From contig DASXHD010000101.1 in NCBI GenBank assembly GCA_036488725.1, positions 62,001-126,000 of the forward strand: a stretch of DNA of 64,000 bases, written 5' to 3'. The notes below the pieces were generated by a model that saw nothing but the letters and a program-made list of their open reading frames with translations, was not told the DNA's origin and made no database searches. Each line of letters begins with the position of its first letter. Position 1 is the stretch's first letter. The position numbers were made by a program, and so were the translations under genes. Origin of the DNA: DASXHD01 sp036488725. GTDB taxonomy: Bacteria > Myxococcota_A > Polyangia > Polyangiales > Polyangiaceae. Shown here in pieces: positions 50,456 to 59,292 of the stretch.

Positions 50456-51178
50456 TCACCGATAAGCGAGCTTGCGGACGGCCGCGATCGCGATCATGTG
50501 CGCGCGCAAATCCAATTCGCGGCGATCGGTGATCTGCTTGTACGAGAGCAGCCGCTCGTCCCACGCGGCGGGCGCGCGCGCGCGGAGCTCGCCTGCGACG
50601 CGCGTGAAGTTTTCTCGCTGCGTCCGCGCGACGCCCTCGAGCGCGGCGTAAACGGCAGCGCGCTCGCTCAAGAGCCACGCTCTGCCGCCCGCGCCGCGGA
50701 AAATGTAGAGCAGCTCTTCGCGGTCGTGCGTCGTGTGCTTTTCTTCGCGCGTGACTTTCTTCGTCATCACGAGCCCGCCGGTGACGATGGCCGCACCTGG
50801 GCGCAGCTTTCGTTCGGTGAAGCGAGCGACCCGCTCGGTATCGATCGTGATGGCGGCGCGGACGAGCGCGAGCACCTCGCCGTACGCGAGCGCGCCGTCG
50901 CCGCACTCGAGCGACGTCTCGCCGAGCCGAAAGTCGCGGACCACGAACGGCTCGGCGATGGCGTCCTCGTCGAGCGCGACCGCGTCGTGACCGCGCGCTC
51001 GAAGATCGTTGGCGAGCTTCGCCGCAGCCTGCGGGTCGCTCGTGCGGAAGAGCACGATCGGCACCGGCTGCGCGAGCTTGAGCCGCATCTCGTACGGATG
51101 CCCGCCGACGAGCGCCGCGAGCGCGCGCGCCTCGTCGTCGCCGGAGTCGCCGAGCGTGCAGATCCCGACGACGAACAT
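50456..51178 (-). CDS. hypothetical protein
   Basis: A 240-residue soluble protein without a signal peptide. The first 80 residues (FVVGICTLGDSGDDEARALAALVGGHPYEMRLKLAQPVPIVLFRTSDPQAAAKLANDLRARGHDAVALDED) alternate strand and helix and recall a DUF2007-type ferredoxin fold; the rest has TERKLRPGAAIVTGGLVMTKKVTREEKHTTHDREELLYIF and an all-helical C-terminus. The likely ATG is at 51178, one base after the stop of the preceding gene. I do not recognise a family. Confidence 0.6.
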   Translation of the reverse strand: MFVVGICTLGDSGDDEARALAALVGGHPYEMRLKLAQPVPIVLFRTSDPQAAAKLANDLRARGHDAVALDEDAIAEPFVVRDFRLGETSLECGDGALAYGEVLALVRAAITIDTERVARFTERKLRPGAAIVTGGLVMTKKVTREEKHTTHDREELLYIFRGAGGRAWLLSERAAVYAALEGVARTQRENFTRVAGELRARAPAAWDERLLSYKQITDRRELDLRAHMIAIAAVRKLAYR

Positions 51179-51179
51179 C

Positions 51180-51806
51180 TCAGCGCACGAAGGTCGCCGC
51201 GAGCGCGGCGAAGATCGCGCAAGCACCCGCGCGGAGGGCTTGTGCGCGCGGCGACGCCGGCGCGCCGGCGTTGTGTCGGTCGACCGCCGAGACCGCGGTC
51301 AGCGCGTCGCAGACGACCACGAACATCGCGCCGAGAAAAAAGCCGTCGCCGCGCGTGACCATCGCGGCCACGCAAAAGATCGCGACCGCCGCCGCGAAGA
51401 TCGATCCCGCGACGTTCTCGCCGGCATAAAAATGTCCGGACCCGATCGGCAGCATGAACGCGAGCGCGAACGCGGCGCGCCGATACCGCCGCCGAACCTC
51501 GGTCTCGATTTCGCTGGTGTCGCGGTAAGGATGGCCCGACGCAGGCGCCAGCTCTTCGCGCGATTCGATCGGCGTCCCCGGTGACTCGAGCGCCGTGAGC
51601 GCTTCGAGCGCCTGCGCGAGGTCGGTCGACCGGACGACGAGCCGGACGTCGAGCACGGTGTCGAAGCGGTTGAGCACGGCCGTCGCGCCGCTGTTGCCCC
51701 GCAGCGCGACCGGCACGCCGTGATCCCGCAGGAAATCCAGGGCGATCTGCGCGTTCAAGCCGTCGTCGTAATGCCGAACCACGACCCACTCTGACGAGCG
51801 CGCCAT
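51180..51806 (-). CDS. membrane protein with N-terminal DUF2007-like domain
   Basis: A 208-residue protein. The N-terminus (EWVVVRHYDDGLNAQIALDFLRDHGVPVALRGNSGATAV...VRLVVRSTDLAQALEALTAL) is a DUF2007-like putative signal-transducing fold, followed by an acidic linker and three or four membrane helices (about 112-205). ATG at 51806 is back-to-back with an ATG on the other strand. Together with the downstream gene, which also begins with a similar fold, it may form a two-gene unit. Confidence 0.7.
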   Translation of the reverse strand: MARSSEWVVVRHYDDGLNAQIALDFLRDHGVPVALRGNSGATAVLNRFDTVLDVRLVVRSTDLAQALEALTALESPGTPIESREELAPASGHPYRDTSEIETEVRRRYRRAAFALAFMLPIGSGHFYAGENVAGSIFAAAVAIFCVAAMVTRGDGFFLGAMFVVVCDALTAVSAVDRHNAGAPASPRAQALRAGACAIFAALAATFVR

Positions 51807-51869
51807 ATGGAAACGCTAGCACGCTTGACGTGTGAACGCGCGCTGCGCACCTTGGGCACGGTCCCGCGA

Positions 51870-52550
51870 ATGCCACCCGTCTCCTCCGAGCCGCTCTGTC
51901 CGCAGTGCAAGAGCCGCGCGCCGATCGTTTATCGCGGCGTCATGGCTTATTGCACCGCGTGCGGCGCGCCGCGCATTCCGCTCGCCGCGAAGTCGACCAA
52001 CCTCGCCGGCAAAGCGTCGATCATCGGCGGTGGTCTCACGCGCGTCTTCGGTTGGATCGTCCTCTCGGGCGGCGTCGCGCTCGGGCTCGCGCTGCTCGGC
52101 ATTCTTCAGGCGATTTTTCCGGCGGGGTTCGCGGGCTGGGCGGTCGGGCTTCCGATCGTTTTCTTTTCGGCGATCTTCGGCACGCTCCTCCTCCGAAGCG
52201 GCCGCACGCTCGAAGGCGCGGGCGTCGCCGCGCAGCGCGAGACGCATGCGTCGGCCATCTTCTCCCTCGCCGAGCGAAACGGAAACACGCTCACCGCCGC
52301 GCAGGTCGCCGCGGCGATCGGCGTCTCGCAGCCGCGCGCCGACGAGCTCCTGACCGAGCTCGCGAAACAGCAGCCCGACTACGTGATGCTCGAGGTCGAC
52401 GACGCCGGCGCCGTCTATTACCGCGTGAGCGCGCGCGGTCTCTCGCGCATCCAATCGTTCGATCAGCGCTTGCGCGTCTCGCAGACCGAAGCCGAGAGCG
52501 CAGAGCACTCGGACGAACCGCGGCGCGAAGCCGTTCGAAGCCGAAGCTGA
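51870..52550 (+). CDS. membrane protein with zinc ribbon and winged-helix-like domain
   Basis: A 226-residue protein: an N-terminal zinc ribbon (LCPQCKSRAPIVYRGVMAYCTACGAPR, CxxC...CxxC), two membrane helices (about 48-75, 80-105), then a C-terminal winged-helix-like segment (LAERNGNTLTAAQVAAAIGVSQPRADELLTELAKQQPDYVMLEVDDAGAVYYRV). A zinc ribbon plus DNA-binding-like helix on a membrane protein is a common but poorly understood combination. The ATG at 51870 is preferred to one at 51807, which would run into the divergent start. Confidence 0.7.
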   Translation: MPPVSSEPLCPQCKSRAPIVYRGVMAYCTACGAPRIPLAAKSTNLAGKASIIGGGLTRVFGWIVLSGGVALGLALLGILQAIFPAGFAGWAVGLPIVFFSAIFGTLLLRSGRTLEGAGVAAQRETHASAIFSLAERNGNTLTAAQVAAAIGVSQPRADELLTELAKQQPDYVMLEVDDAGAVYYRVSARGLSRIQSFDQRLRVSQTEAESAEHSDEPRREAVRSRS

Positions 52551-52572
52551 TCGGTGGTATACGGGCAGGGAT

Positions 52573-53526
52573 ATGACGCCCGCCCGCCGCGGTCTCTATC
52601 CCGAAATCGAGCCGTACGATCGTGGCGTCCTCCGCGTGTCGCCGATTCACTCGATCGCGTACGAGCAGTGCGGCAACCCGCGCGGCAAGCCGGTCGTCTT
52701 CGTGCACGGCGGGCCGGGCGGCGGCAGCGATCCGAAGCAGCGCCGCTTCTTCGACCCTGACGCGTACCGCATCATCCTCTTCGATCAGCGCGGCTGCGGT
52801 CGCAGCACGCCGCACGCGAACCTCGAGGAGAACACGACCTGGCACCTCGTCGAAGACATGGAGACGCTCCGGGCGCACCTCCACGTCGAGCGATGGCAAG
52901 TCTTCGGCGGCTCGTGGGGCTCGACGCTCGGGCTCGCCTACGCCGAGAAGCACCCGGCCGTCGTCACCGAGATCGTCTTGCGCGGCATTTTTCTGCTCCG
53001 CAAACAGGAGATCGACTGGTTCTATCAGCGCGGCGCGTCCGCGCTCTTTCCCGACGCGTGGGAAGATTATCTCGCGCCGATCCCCGAAGAAGAGCACGGG
53101 GATCTATTGCATGCATATTACAAGCGTTTGACGAGCGCCGATCGCGCGACGCGCGCTGCCGCGGCGAAGGCGTGGAGCGTGTGGGAGGCGCGCACGAGCT
53201 TTCTCCTTCAGAACTCCGAGCTCGTCGCGAAGAACGAGCAAGACGAGTACGCGCTCGCGTTTGCGCGAATCGAGGCGCACTACTTCGTGAACCGCGGCTT
53301 CTTCGAGCGCGACACGCAGCTGCTCGACGACGTCGGACGCATCCGGCACATTCCGGGCGTCATCGTGCAGGGGCGTTACGACGTCGTCTGCCCGATGGAG
53401 AGCGCGTGGGCGCTCCACCGCGCGTGGCCGGAGGCGAAGCTCGCGATCGTGCCCGATGCGGGCCACTCGGCGCTCGAGGCCGGCATCACCGACGAGCTCA
53501 TCACGGCGACCGACCGCTTTCGCTGA
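52573..53526 (+). CDS. pip: proline iminopeptidase
   Basis: A 317-residue S33-family peptidase: RGVLRVSPIHSIAYEQCGNPRGKPVVFVHGGPGGGSDP (oxyanion loop), LFDQRGCGRSTPHANLEENTTWHLVEDMETLRAHL, nucleophile GGSWGS, Asp in QGRYDVVCPMESAW and His in VPDAGHSALE. It removes N-terminal proline from peptides. Length and motifs are standard. It follows the preceding gene by 22 bases and precedes a GNAT gene by 3. Confidence 0.96.
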   Translation: MTPARRGLYPEIEPYDRGVLRVSPIHSIAYEQCGNPRGKPVVFVHGGPGGGSDPKQRRFFDPDAYRIILFDQRGCGRSTPHANLEENTTWHLVEDMETLRAHLHVERWQVFGGSWGSTLGLAYAEKHPAVVTEIVLRGIFLLRKQEIDWFYQRGASALFPDAWEDYLAPIPEEEHGDLLHAYYKRLTSADRATRAAAAKAWSVWEARTSFLLQNSELVAKNEQDEYALAFARIEAHYFVNRGFFERDTQLLDDVGRIRHIPGVIVQGRYDVVCPMESAWALHRAWPEAKLAIVPDAGHSALEAGITDELITATDRFR

Positions 53527-53529
53527 GCG

Positions 53530-54138
53530 ATGCAAACCGGGCCCGACTTTCGCGAAGAGCACGAGCTCGCGGACGGGCGCAAAATCGTTTTGCGGCACAT
53601 TCAGCCGTCGGACAGCGAGGAGCTTCGTCGCGGGTTCGCGGCGCTCTCGCCCGAGTCGCGTTACCGGAGATTTTTCGGCGCCGTCGAGCTCGACGATCGC
53701 GCGCTCCGCTATCTCACCGAGGTCGACGGAACGGATCACGTCGCGCTCGTCGCGGCGACCGAGTCGCTCGATTTGAAATCCGAGCGCGGCGTCGGCGTGG
53801 CGCGTTTCATCCGCAGCGCGGGCGATCCCGCGGCGGCCGAAGCGGCCGTCACGGTCGTCGACGACATGCAGCAGCTCGGCATCGGCACCTGGCTGACGCA
53901 AGCGCTCGCGCGCGCGGCGCGTGAGCGTGGCATCGACCGCTTCCGCTGCGAGGTCCTCGAATCGAACGAGCCGGTCGTGCTCGCGCTACGCGCCGTCGGC
54001 GCAAAAATGGTCGAGCGGAGCGAAGGCTCGCTCGTCCTCGACGTCCCGATTCCCGCCGAGGGCGACGGGCCCGTTCGGCGCACGCTTCGCATCGCCGCCG
54101 AGCAGGTCGGCGCGTTCTTGCGGCGTCTCGTGCCGTGA
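53530..54138 (+). CDS. GNAT acetyltransferase
   Basis: A 202-residue GNAT protein: RKIVLRHIQPSDSEELRRGFAALSPESRYRRFFGAV, the acetyl-CoA loop near DDMQQLGIGTWLTQAL (QxxGxGxxL) and VLESNEPVVLALRAVGAKMV. The start resembles the acetyltransferase half of Pat/AcuA-like protein-lysine acetyltransferases, but there is no nucleotide-binding domain. Follows the iminopeptidase gene by 3 bases; the kinase start at 54160 is 21 bases after its stop, so the three may share a message. Confidence 0.88.
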   Translation: MQTGPDFREEHELADGRKIVLRHIQPSDSEELRRGFAALSPESRYRRFFGAVELDDRALRYLTEVDGTDHVALVAATESLDLKSERGVGVARFIRSAGDPAAAEAAVTVVDDMQQLGIGTWLTQALARAARERGIDRFRCEVLESNEPVVLALRAVGAKMVERSEGSLVLDVPIPAEGDGPVRRTLRIAAEQVGAFLRRLVP

Positions 54139-54159
54139 GTGTCGTATGCTCGCGCGCGG

Positions 54160-56232
54160 ATGCCCGATGACCGGCTGAAGCTCGTAGGCACGACGCTCGA
54201 AGGAAAATACCGCATCGACGCGGTCGTCGCCGAAGGCGGCTTCGCGCTCGTCTATCGCGCGACGCATCTCGTCTGGGAGCGGCCGGTCGCTGTGAAGGCG
54301 TTCTATGCGCTCGCCGAGCTTCCCGCGTCGAGCCGCGAGAGCCTCGTGAAGGAATTCATTCGCGAAGGCGCGCTCCTCGGCGAGCTGTCGGAGCGAAGCG
54401 CCGCGATCGTTCAAGCGCGCGACGTCGGCACGCTCACGACGGCGAGCGGCGAGCACGTGCCGTACATGATCCTCGAGTGGCTCGACGGCGCGACGCTCGA
54501 AGCCGTGTTGAAGCAAGAGCGCGCGGACGGCCTCCCGCTTCGCACGGCGGAAGAGACCGTCGCGCTGCTCGAGCCGGTCGCCGAGGCGCTCGCGCTCGCG
54601 CATCGCAAAGGCATCGCGCACCGCGACGTGAAGCCGCCGAACATTTTCGTCCTCGGCGACGCGCGCGGCGCGCACTGCCCGGTGAAGCTGCTCGACTTCG
54701 GGATCGCCAAGGTCGTCCAAGATGCCCAAAAAATGGGCGGATCGTTCACCAAGACGAGCGGCAGCGTGACGTCCTTCACGCCCGCGTACGGCGCGCCGGA
54801 GCAATTTTCGCGAACGCATGGCGCGACCGGGCCGTGGACCGACGTCTTCGCGCTCGCGCTGGTCGCGGTCGAGTTGATGACCGGCAAGGAGCCGCTCGCC
54901 GGCGACAACTTCGTGCAGCTCGGGTTCACGTCGACCAACCCGGCGAGCCGTCCGACGCCGCGGACGCTCGGCGCCGGCGTGCCCGACGCGGTCGAAGCGG
55001 TCTTCGCGAAGGCGCTCGCCGTCGCGACCGAGGATCGCCATCCGACCGCCGGCGAGTTCTGGAACGATCTGCGCGCCGCGCTCGCGATGAGCCCGATGCG
55101 CGCGGGGACCGACACCTCGCCGCGCCCTGCGTCGACGCCGAAGGCCGACACGGCGGCGTTCGCCGCGACTGCGATCGCACCGAGCGGCGCCTCGGCTGCG
55201 ACGCTCGACCCGCACGTCGCGACGCGCCCGCCGCCGCGAAGCCGCGTGGGGATCGCCGTCGTCGGCGTCGTGTCGCTCGCCGCGCTCGGTGGCGTCGCGC
55301 TCTTCATGACGTCGCGGTCGCACGGTCGCCGCGAAGAGCACGAGCGCGCGCGTCACGTTACTTCCGCGTCGACGCCGGCGGTCGTCGCGCCGCAGCACGC
55401 CGGCCACTGCCCGAGGGGCGCCGTCTACGTCTCCGGCGGCGACTTCTTCATGGGCACGAGCGAGGGAAACGACGACGCGCAAAAGCCCGCGCACCCGGTG
55501 AGGCTCACGCCGTACTGCATCGACCGCGAAGAGGTCACCGTCGGGCGATACTTCGAGTGCTCGAACGAAGGCAAGTGTCTCCGCGCGAACAAAACGAACG
55601 ACACGAACCCGCCGCTCAGCGCCGCGCAGCACGCCGCGTACGATTCGCTCTGCAACGCGAACGAGCCGCGGAGGGTTCGTCACCCGATCAACTGCGTCGA
55701 CTGGGATCAAGCGCAACGTTACTGCGCCGAAGCCGGCGGGCGACTTCCGACCGAAGCCGAGTGGGAGCTCGCCGCGCGCGGCCACGACGGCCGCACGTAC
55801 CCGTGGGGCGACGAGCCGCCCGGCCCGACGACGGGAAACGCGTGCGGGAGCGAGTGTCTCGCGTGGGCGAAGCGAAATCACGTCGCCGCCGATTTCCCGC
55901 GCGCGATGTACGACGCCGACGACGGCTGGGCGACGACCGCGCCGGTCGGCTCGTTTCCCGCAGGAAAATCGGCGTTCGGGCTCGAGGACATGCTCGGCAA
56001 CGTGTCGGAGTGGACGAGCGACTACTACGCGCCGTACACGAAAGACGTTCAAACGACGGTCACCGATCCGGCGGGACCTGCCGCGGGAAAAGAACGCGTC
56101 ATCCGCGGCGGCGCGTGGAACGCGATCTACCCCGAATGGGCGAAGCCGACGCTGCGCTTCCCGCAATCGCCGAGCAATCGAAGCCACGGCGTCGGGTTTC
56201 GCTGCGCTTACCCGGTCAAGAATTCGCCTTGA
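54160..56232 (+). CDS. Ser/Thr protein kinase with C-terminal SUMF1 (formylglycine-enzyme-like) domain
   Basis: A 690-residue membrane kinase. The cytoplasmic kinase domain (about 12-275) keeps the G-loop VVAEGGFALVYRA, Lys in RPVAVKAF, HRDVKPPN and DFGIAK, then an Ala/Pro linker and one membrane helix (about 363-383). The external domain (about 420-685) is SUMF1-like: CPRGAVYVSGGDFFMGTSEGNDDAQKP, DREEVTVGRYFECSNEGKC, GGRLPTEAEWELAARG, MLGNVSEWTSDYY, RGGAWN and GVGFRCA. So an outside SUMF1 fold could be a sensor for the inside kinase. Its end overlaps the convergent MFS gene by 17 bases. ATG 54160 is preferred over an in-frame GTG 7 codons upstream. Confidence 0.92.
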   Translation: MPDDRLKLVGTTLEGKYRIDAVVAEGGFALVYRATHLVWERPVAVKAFYALAELPASSRESLVKEFIREGALLGELSERSAAIVQARDVGTLTTASGEHVPYMILEWLDGATLEAVLKQERADGLPLRTAEETVALLEPVAEALALAHRKGIAHRDVKPPNIFVLGDARGAHCPVKLLDFGIAKVVQDAQKMGGSFTKTSGSVTSFTPAYGAPEQFSRTHGATGPWTDVFALALVAVELMTGKEPLAGDNFVQLGFTSTNPASRPTPRTLGAGVPDAVEAVFAKALAVATEDRHPTAGEFWNDLRAALAMSPMRAGTDTSPRPASTPKADTAAFAATAIAPSGASAATLDPHVATRPPPRSRVGIAVVGVVSLAALGGVALFMTSRSHGRREEHERARHVTSASTPAVVAPQHAGHCPRGAVYVSGGDFFMGTSEGNDDAQKPAHPVRLTPYCIDREEVTVGRYFECSNEGKCLRANKTNDTNPPLSAAQHAAYDSLCNANEPRRVRHPINCVDWDQAQRYCAEAGGRLPTEAEWELAARGHDGRTYPWGDEPPGPTTGNACGSECLAWAKRNHVAADFPRAMYDADDGWATTAPVGSFPAGKSAFGLEDMLGNVSEWTSDYYAPYTKDVQTTVTDPAGPAAGKERVIRGGAWNAIYPEWAKPTLRFPQSPSNRSHGVGFRCAYPVKNSP

Positions 56233-57436
56233 GCGAGTCGACGTCGCGCAGCTTCGGAAAGACGAGCATGCCGAGCCCGACGACGACGAGTGTGCCGATG
56301 CCGCCGACGAGCGTCGCCGTGCGCGCGCCCCACCACTGACCCGTCAGGCCGGATTCGAACTCGCCGAGCTCGTTCGACGCGCCGACGAAGACGAGGTTCA
56401 CCGCCGACACGCGCCCGCGCATGTCGTTGGGCGTTTCGATTTGAAGGAGCGTCTGCCGCACGACGACGCTCACCATGTCGGTCGCGCCGCACACGAACAA
56501 GAGAGCGAGCGAGATGACGAAATTCCGCGACTCGGCGAAGCCGATCGTCGCGAGCCCGAAGCCGGCGACGCACGCGAACATCCAGAGCCCCGCGCGCCGC
56601 TTGAGCGGACGATACGCGAGCCAAATGCCGCTGAGCGCCGCGCCGACGCCGGGCGCCGCGCGCAGGAGACCGAGGCCCCACGAGCCGGTGTGGAGCAAAT
56701 CGGCGAAGACCGGAAGGAGCGCGGTCGCGCCGCCGAGGAGCACGGCGAAGAGGTCGAGCGAGATCGATCCGAGGATCAGCTGATGCGACCAGACGTAACG
56801 CACGCCCGCGAGCAAGCTCACGAAGCTCACGCCGCGATCGCTCGAGCGCGTCGGCTTCTGCTCGATGCGGACGATGCTCGCGGCCGACGCGAGCGACAAG
56901 ACGCACGCGAGCGCATACGCATACGACGCGCCGAACGCCGCGACGAGCACGCCGCCGACGATCGGGCCGACGATGGTCGCGACCTGCCAGAGCGACGAGC
57001 TCCACGCGACCGCGCGCTCGAACACGTCGGCCGGAACGATTTCGGGCAAGAGCGCCGACCCTGCCGGCTGCCCGAAGCTCCGCGCGATCGCGTCGCAAAA
57101 AAGAATCGCATAAATCGGAAAGATCGCGCGCGCGCCGCTCATGGCGTACGCGAAGAGCGCCGCGGCGGCCGCCGCGTAAACCGCGTAGACCATCGCGAGG
57201 AGGCGCTTTCGCTCGACGCGATCGACCACGTGCCCCGCGAGGAGCGAGAGGCCTGCGATCGGCGCGAACTGTGCGAGCCCGACGTACCCGAGGTCGAGCG
57301 GCCGATGCGTGCGCTCGAGCACGTCCCACGCGACCGCGGTCCCTTGCGCCTGCGTCGCGACGATCGCCGCGACACGTGCAATCTGCAACCTTTTGAAATC
57401 CGCGTACGCAAACGGCGACGCGGCTGGGCTCGTCAT
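56216..57436 (-). CDS. MFS transporter (EntS-like)
   Basis: A 406-residue major facilitator protein with about twelve membrane helices, starting SPFAYADFKRLQIARVAAIVATQAQGTAVAWDVLERTHRPLDLGYVGLAQFAPIAGLSLLAGHVVDRVERKRLL, which matches the enterobactin-exporter/EntS-like MFS-3 branch in layout and the conserved loop between TM2 and TM3. Substrate unknown. It is convergent with the kinase gene, and its ATG lies 22 bases from the next lipoprotein gene on the same strand. Confidence 0.85.
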   Translation of the reverse strand: MTSPAASPFAYADFKRLQIARVAAIVATQAQGTAVAWDVLERTHRPLDLGYVGLAQFAPIAGLSLLAGHVVDRVERKRLLAMVYAVYAAAAAALFAYAMSGARAIFPIYAILFCDAIARSFGQPAGSALLPEIVPADVFERAVAWSSSLWQVATIVGPIVGGVLVAAFGASYAYALACVLSLASAASIVRIEQKPTRSSDRGVSFVSLLAGVRYVWSHQLILGSISLDLFAVLLGGATALLPVFADLLHTGSWGLGLLRAAPGVGAALSGIWLAYRPLKRRAGLWMFACVAGFGLATIGFAESRNFVISLALLFVCGATDMVSVVVRQTLLQIETPNDMRGRVSAVNLVFVGASNELGEFESGLTGQWWGARTATLVGGIGTLVVVGLGMLVFPKLRDVDSLKANS

Positions 57437-57458
57437 CGGCCCGCGAGCATAGTGGGTT

Positions 57459-57884
57459 TTAGGGCGAAGTCAGCGCGACGTTGGTCAAAGTATTCGCATC
57501 GACGTGGACCGCGGTGCACGTCGGCACTTCGCCGCTCGTGATGCGGTAGTCACCTGGGTCGAGCTTGAGGATGAAGACGCCGTCGTTGTCCGTCGTGGCT
57601 TGCGCGGCCGGCGCGACCGAAGGCGCGTCGCAGGTCTCGTTGGTCGCCGGCACCGCGAAGACGAGTGCGCCGACGACGAGCTGATCGTTTCCGCCGTGCG
57701 CGTTGGTCCGCATGAAACCGTAGACGCCCGAGCCGATCGAAGTTTGCGTCCCCGACACGAACGAATCGGACGCGGCGCACTTGCCCGGCGCCGAGTCGCT
57801 CTCGCTCCACCCCGTCGGGCAGACCGTGGAGCCCGGCCCGCAAGCAAACAAGCCGAGCGCGCAAAGGACGAACGGGAGCTTCAT
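57459..57884 (-). CDS. lipoprotein with beta-sandwich-like domain
   Basis: A 141-residue lipoprotein: signal PFVLCALGLFAC (lipobox), a Cys-bearing stretch (CPTGWSESDSAPGKC), and a C-terminal strand-rich region ATTDNDGVFILKLDPGDYRITSGE typical of Ig-like or carboxypeptidase-regulatory (CarboxypepD_reg) folds, ending in VHVDANTLTNVALTSP. These domains occur on myxobacterial surface proteins. Its length is below that of most lipoproteins of this type. Function unknown. Confidence 0.72.
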   Translation of the reverse strand: MKLPFVLCALGLFACGPGSTVCPTGWSESDSAPGKCAASDSFVSGTQTSIGSGVYGFMRTNAHGGNDQLVVGALVFAVPATNETCDAPSVAPAAQATTDNDGVFILKLDPGDYRITSGEVPTCTAVHVDANTLTNVALTSP

Positions 57885-57964
57885 GTCGAACAGCATAGCA
57901 TCGACCATGCCACTCGCTTCGCCGCGGAAAATCCGCGCTCGGCTTTCGCGATGTGAAGCCGCGT

Positions 57965-59164
57965 TCACTTGCCGGTCTTGGAAATCATTCCGCCGCCGGT
58001 GTCGATCCAGTAGACGCTCGTCGCGTCGACGCTCACGCAGTCGGGGCCGTTCTGTCCGCTCGCGAGCTTCGTGTCGCTCGCTCCGGCCGCGGTCACGCGG
58101 TGGATTTCGCCGGTGCTCGGCGCGTAAGGCTGCACGTTGGTCGCTTCGGCGAACCAGATCGACGTGCCGTCGGTCTCGATGCCGTTCAAGCTCGGCAGGT
58201 TCGGCACGAGCTGACTCGGTGTCGCGGCCGACGCGTTCAGCGGGACCGACATGAGCGCGGCCGTCGTCGCGCCGCGCGAGGCGAAGTAAGCGTTCTTCGT
58301 GTCGATGGCGAGATGCCCCGCGTTCGTGACCGCGGTCGAGAGCGGCGCGACGCTGCCGCCCGCGATCGGAACGCGGTCGACGACGCCGCTCGTGCCGTCG
58401 GTGAAGTACACGTTCGTCGCGTCGACGCGGAGAAAGCGCGCGTGATTGAGCCCGAGCGGGCCCGCGAGCTTGACGGGATTCGGCGTCGTCTTGTCGCTCT
58501 TCCACACCGAGCCGTCGGCGCTGTTCGTCCAATAAACGTTGTTCGCGTCGACCGCGACGTCGAGCGGGAAGGCCTGGTTGGTCGCGATCGGCGTCGCCGA
58601 ACCGCCACCCACCGGGATGCGCTGGATGCTCCCGTTGTTCGCCTGGAACGTGCCTTGGTTCGCGTAGAACAAATTCGTTCCGTCGGACGCCATGCCGTGC
58701 GGCGCGGCTTGGCCGCCGATCATGAGCGTCGGGCATCCGCCGCCGAGCGGCACCGACCAAACGCTGCCGGTGTTGTTGAAGCCCGTGCCCCAATAGACGT
58801 TCTTCGCGTCGACGGTGAGGCACGCGTTGTCGCTCGCTTGCTGCGCGACGCCGCCGTCGCACCCAGCGGCGATGAGCGGGCACACGCCGGCGGCGCACTG
58901 CGTGTTGCACACGATGCCGCAGCCGCCGCAGTTCTTGTCGTCGCTCGCCGTGTCGACGCACTGACCGCCGCACGCCGTGAGCCCGCCGTCGCAGCTCACT
59001 TGTTGGGTGACGTCGCTTCCGCCGTCGACGGGCGGGTTGCCCGAGTCGTTCGGCTGCGCGGAGTCGTTTCCGTTTCCGCTATCCAAATCGAGCGTCGCGT
59101 CAGCGCCTCCGCACCCGACGACGCACACGAGCACAACCGACGACATGAGCCCAAGTCGACGCAT
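57965..59164 (-). CDS. DUF5050-like beta-propeller lipoprotein with NCGxCGxxC module
   Basis: A 399-residue lipoprotein: signal ending VCVVGC (Cys 18), an Asp/Asn/Gly linker with TLDLDSGNGNDSAQPNDSG, then a disulphide module CDGGLTACGGQCVDTASDDKNCGGCGIVC common in myxobacterial exported proteins, and a large propeller of repeated blades (VDANNVYWTNSADGSVWKSD, VDATNVYFTDGTSGVVDRVP, TDGTSIWFAEATNVQPYAPSTGEIHRV), like the DUF5050/NHL group. Probable surface lipoprotein. An untranslated region of 127 bases lies upstream of the ATG. Confidence 0.83.
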   Translation of the reverse strand: MRRLGLMSSVVLVCVVGCGGADATLDLDSGNGNDSAQPNDSGNPPVDGGSDVTQQVSCDGGLTACGGQCVDTASDDKNCGGCGIVCNTQCAAGVCPLIAAGCDGGVAQQASDNACLTVDAKNVYWGTGFNNTGSVWSVPLGGGCPTLMIGGQAAPHGMASDGTNLFYANQGTFQANNGSIQRIPVGGGSATPIATNQAFPLDVAVDANNVYWTNSADGSVWKSDKTTPNPVKLAGPLGLNHARFLRVDATNVYFTDGTSGVVDRVPIAGGSVAPLSTAVTNAGHLAIDTKNAYFASRGATTAALMSVPLNASAATPSQLVPNLPSLNGIETDGTSIWFAEATNVQPYAPSTGEIHRVTAAGASDTKLASGQNGPDCVSVDATSVYWIDTGGGMISKTGK

Positions 59165-59292
59165 GGTAAGCCTCCCAAGTGATGCCGGCTCAGGTGCAGG
59201 GCGCATGCCCCGCGGGGATTTCCGTGCAATCTGCACGCGAGGCCTCGCCGCGCCCGCCAACGGCGTTGCCGATCGCTGACTCTTTTGCGCAG
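59165..59292 (-). other. intergenic region upstream of the DUF5050-like lipoprotein gene
   Basis: This 128-base gap lies between two minus-strand genes. It holds a short CCCCGCGGGG palindrome and a GCATGC, but no sigma-70 boxes or operators I would call. The promoter of the lipoprotein gene at 59164 is probably here. Confidence 0.3.

Noticed and set aside
53986..56187. A 733-residue minus-strand frame opposite the Ser/Thr kinase
   Set aside because: Arg/Glu-rich shadow frame with no motif; the opposite strand has clear kinase and SUMF1 motifs.
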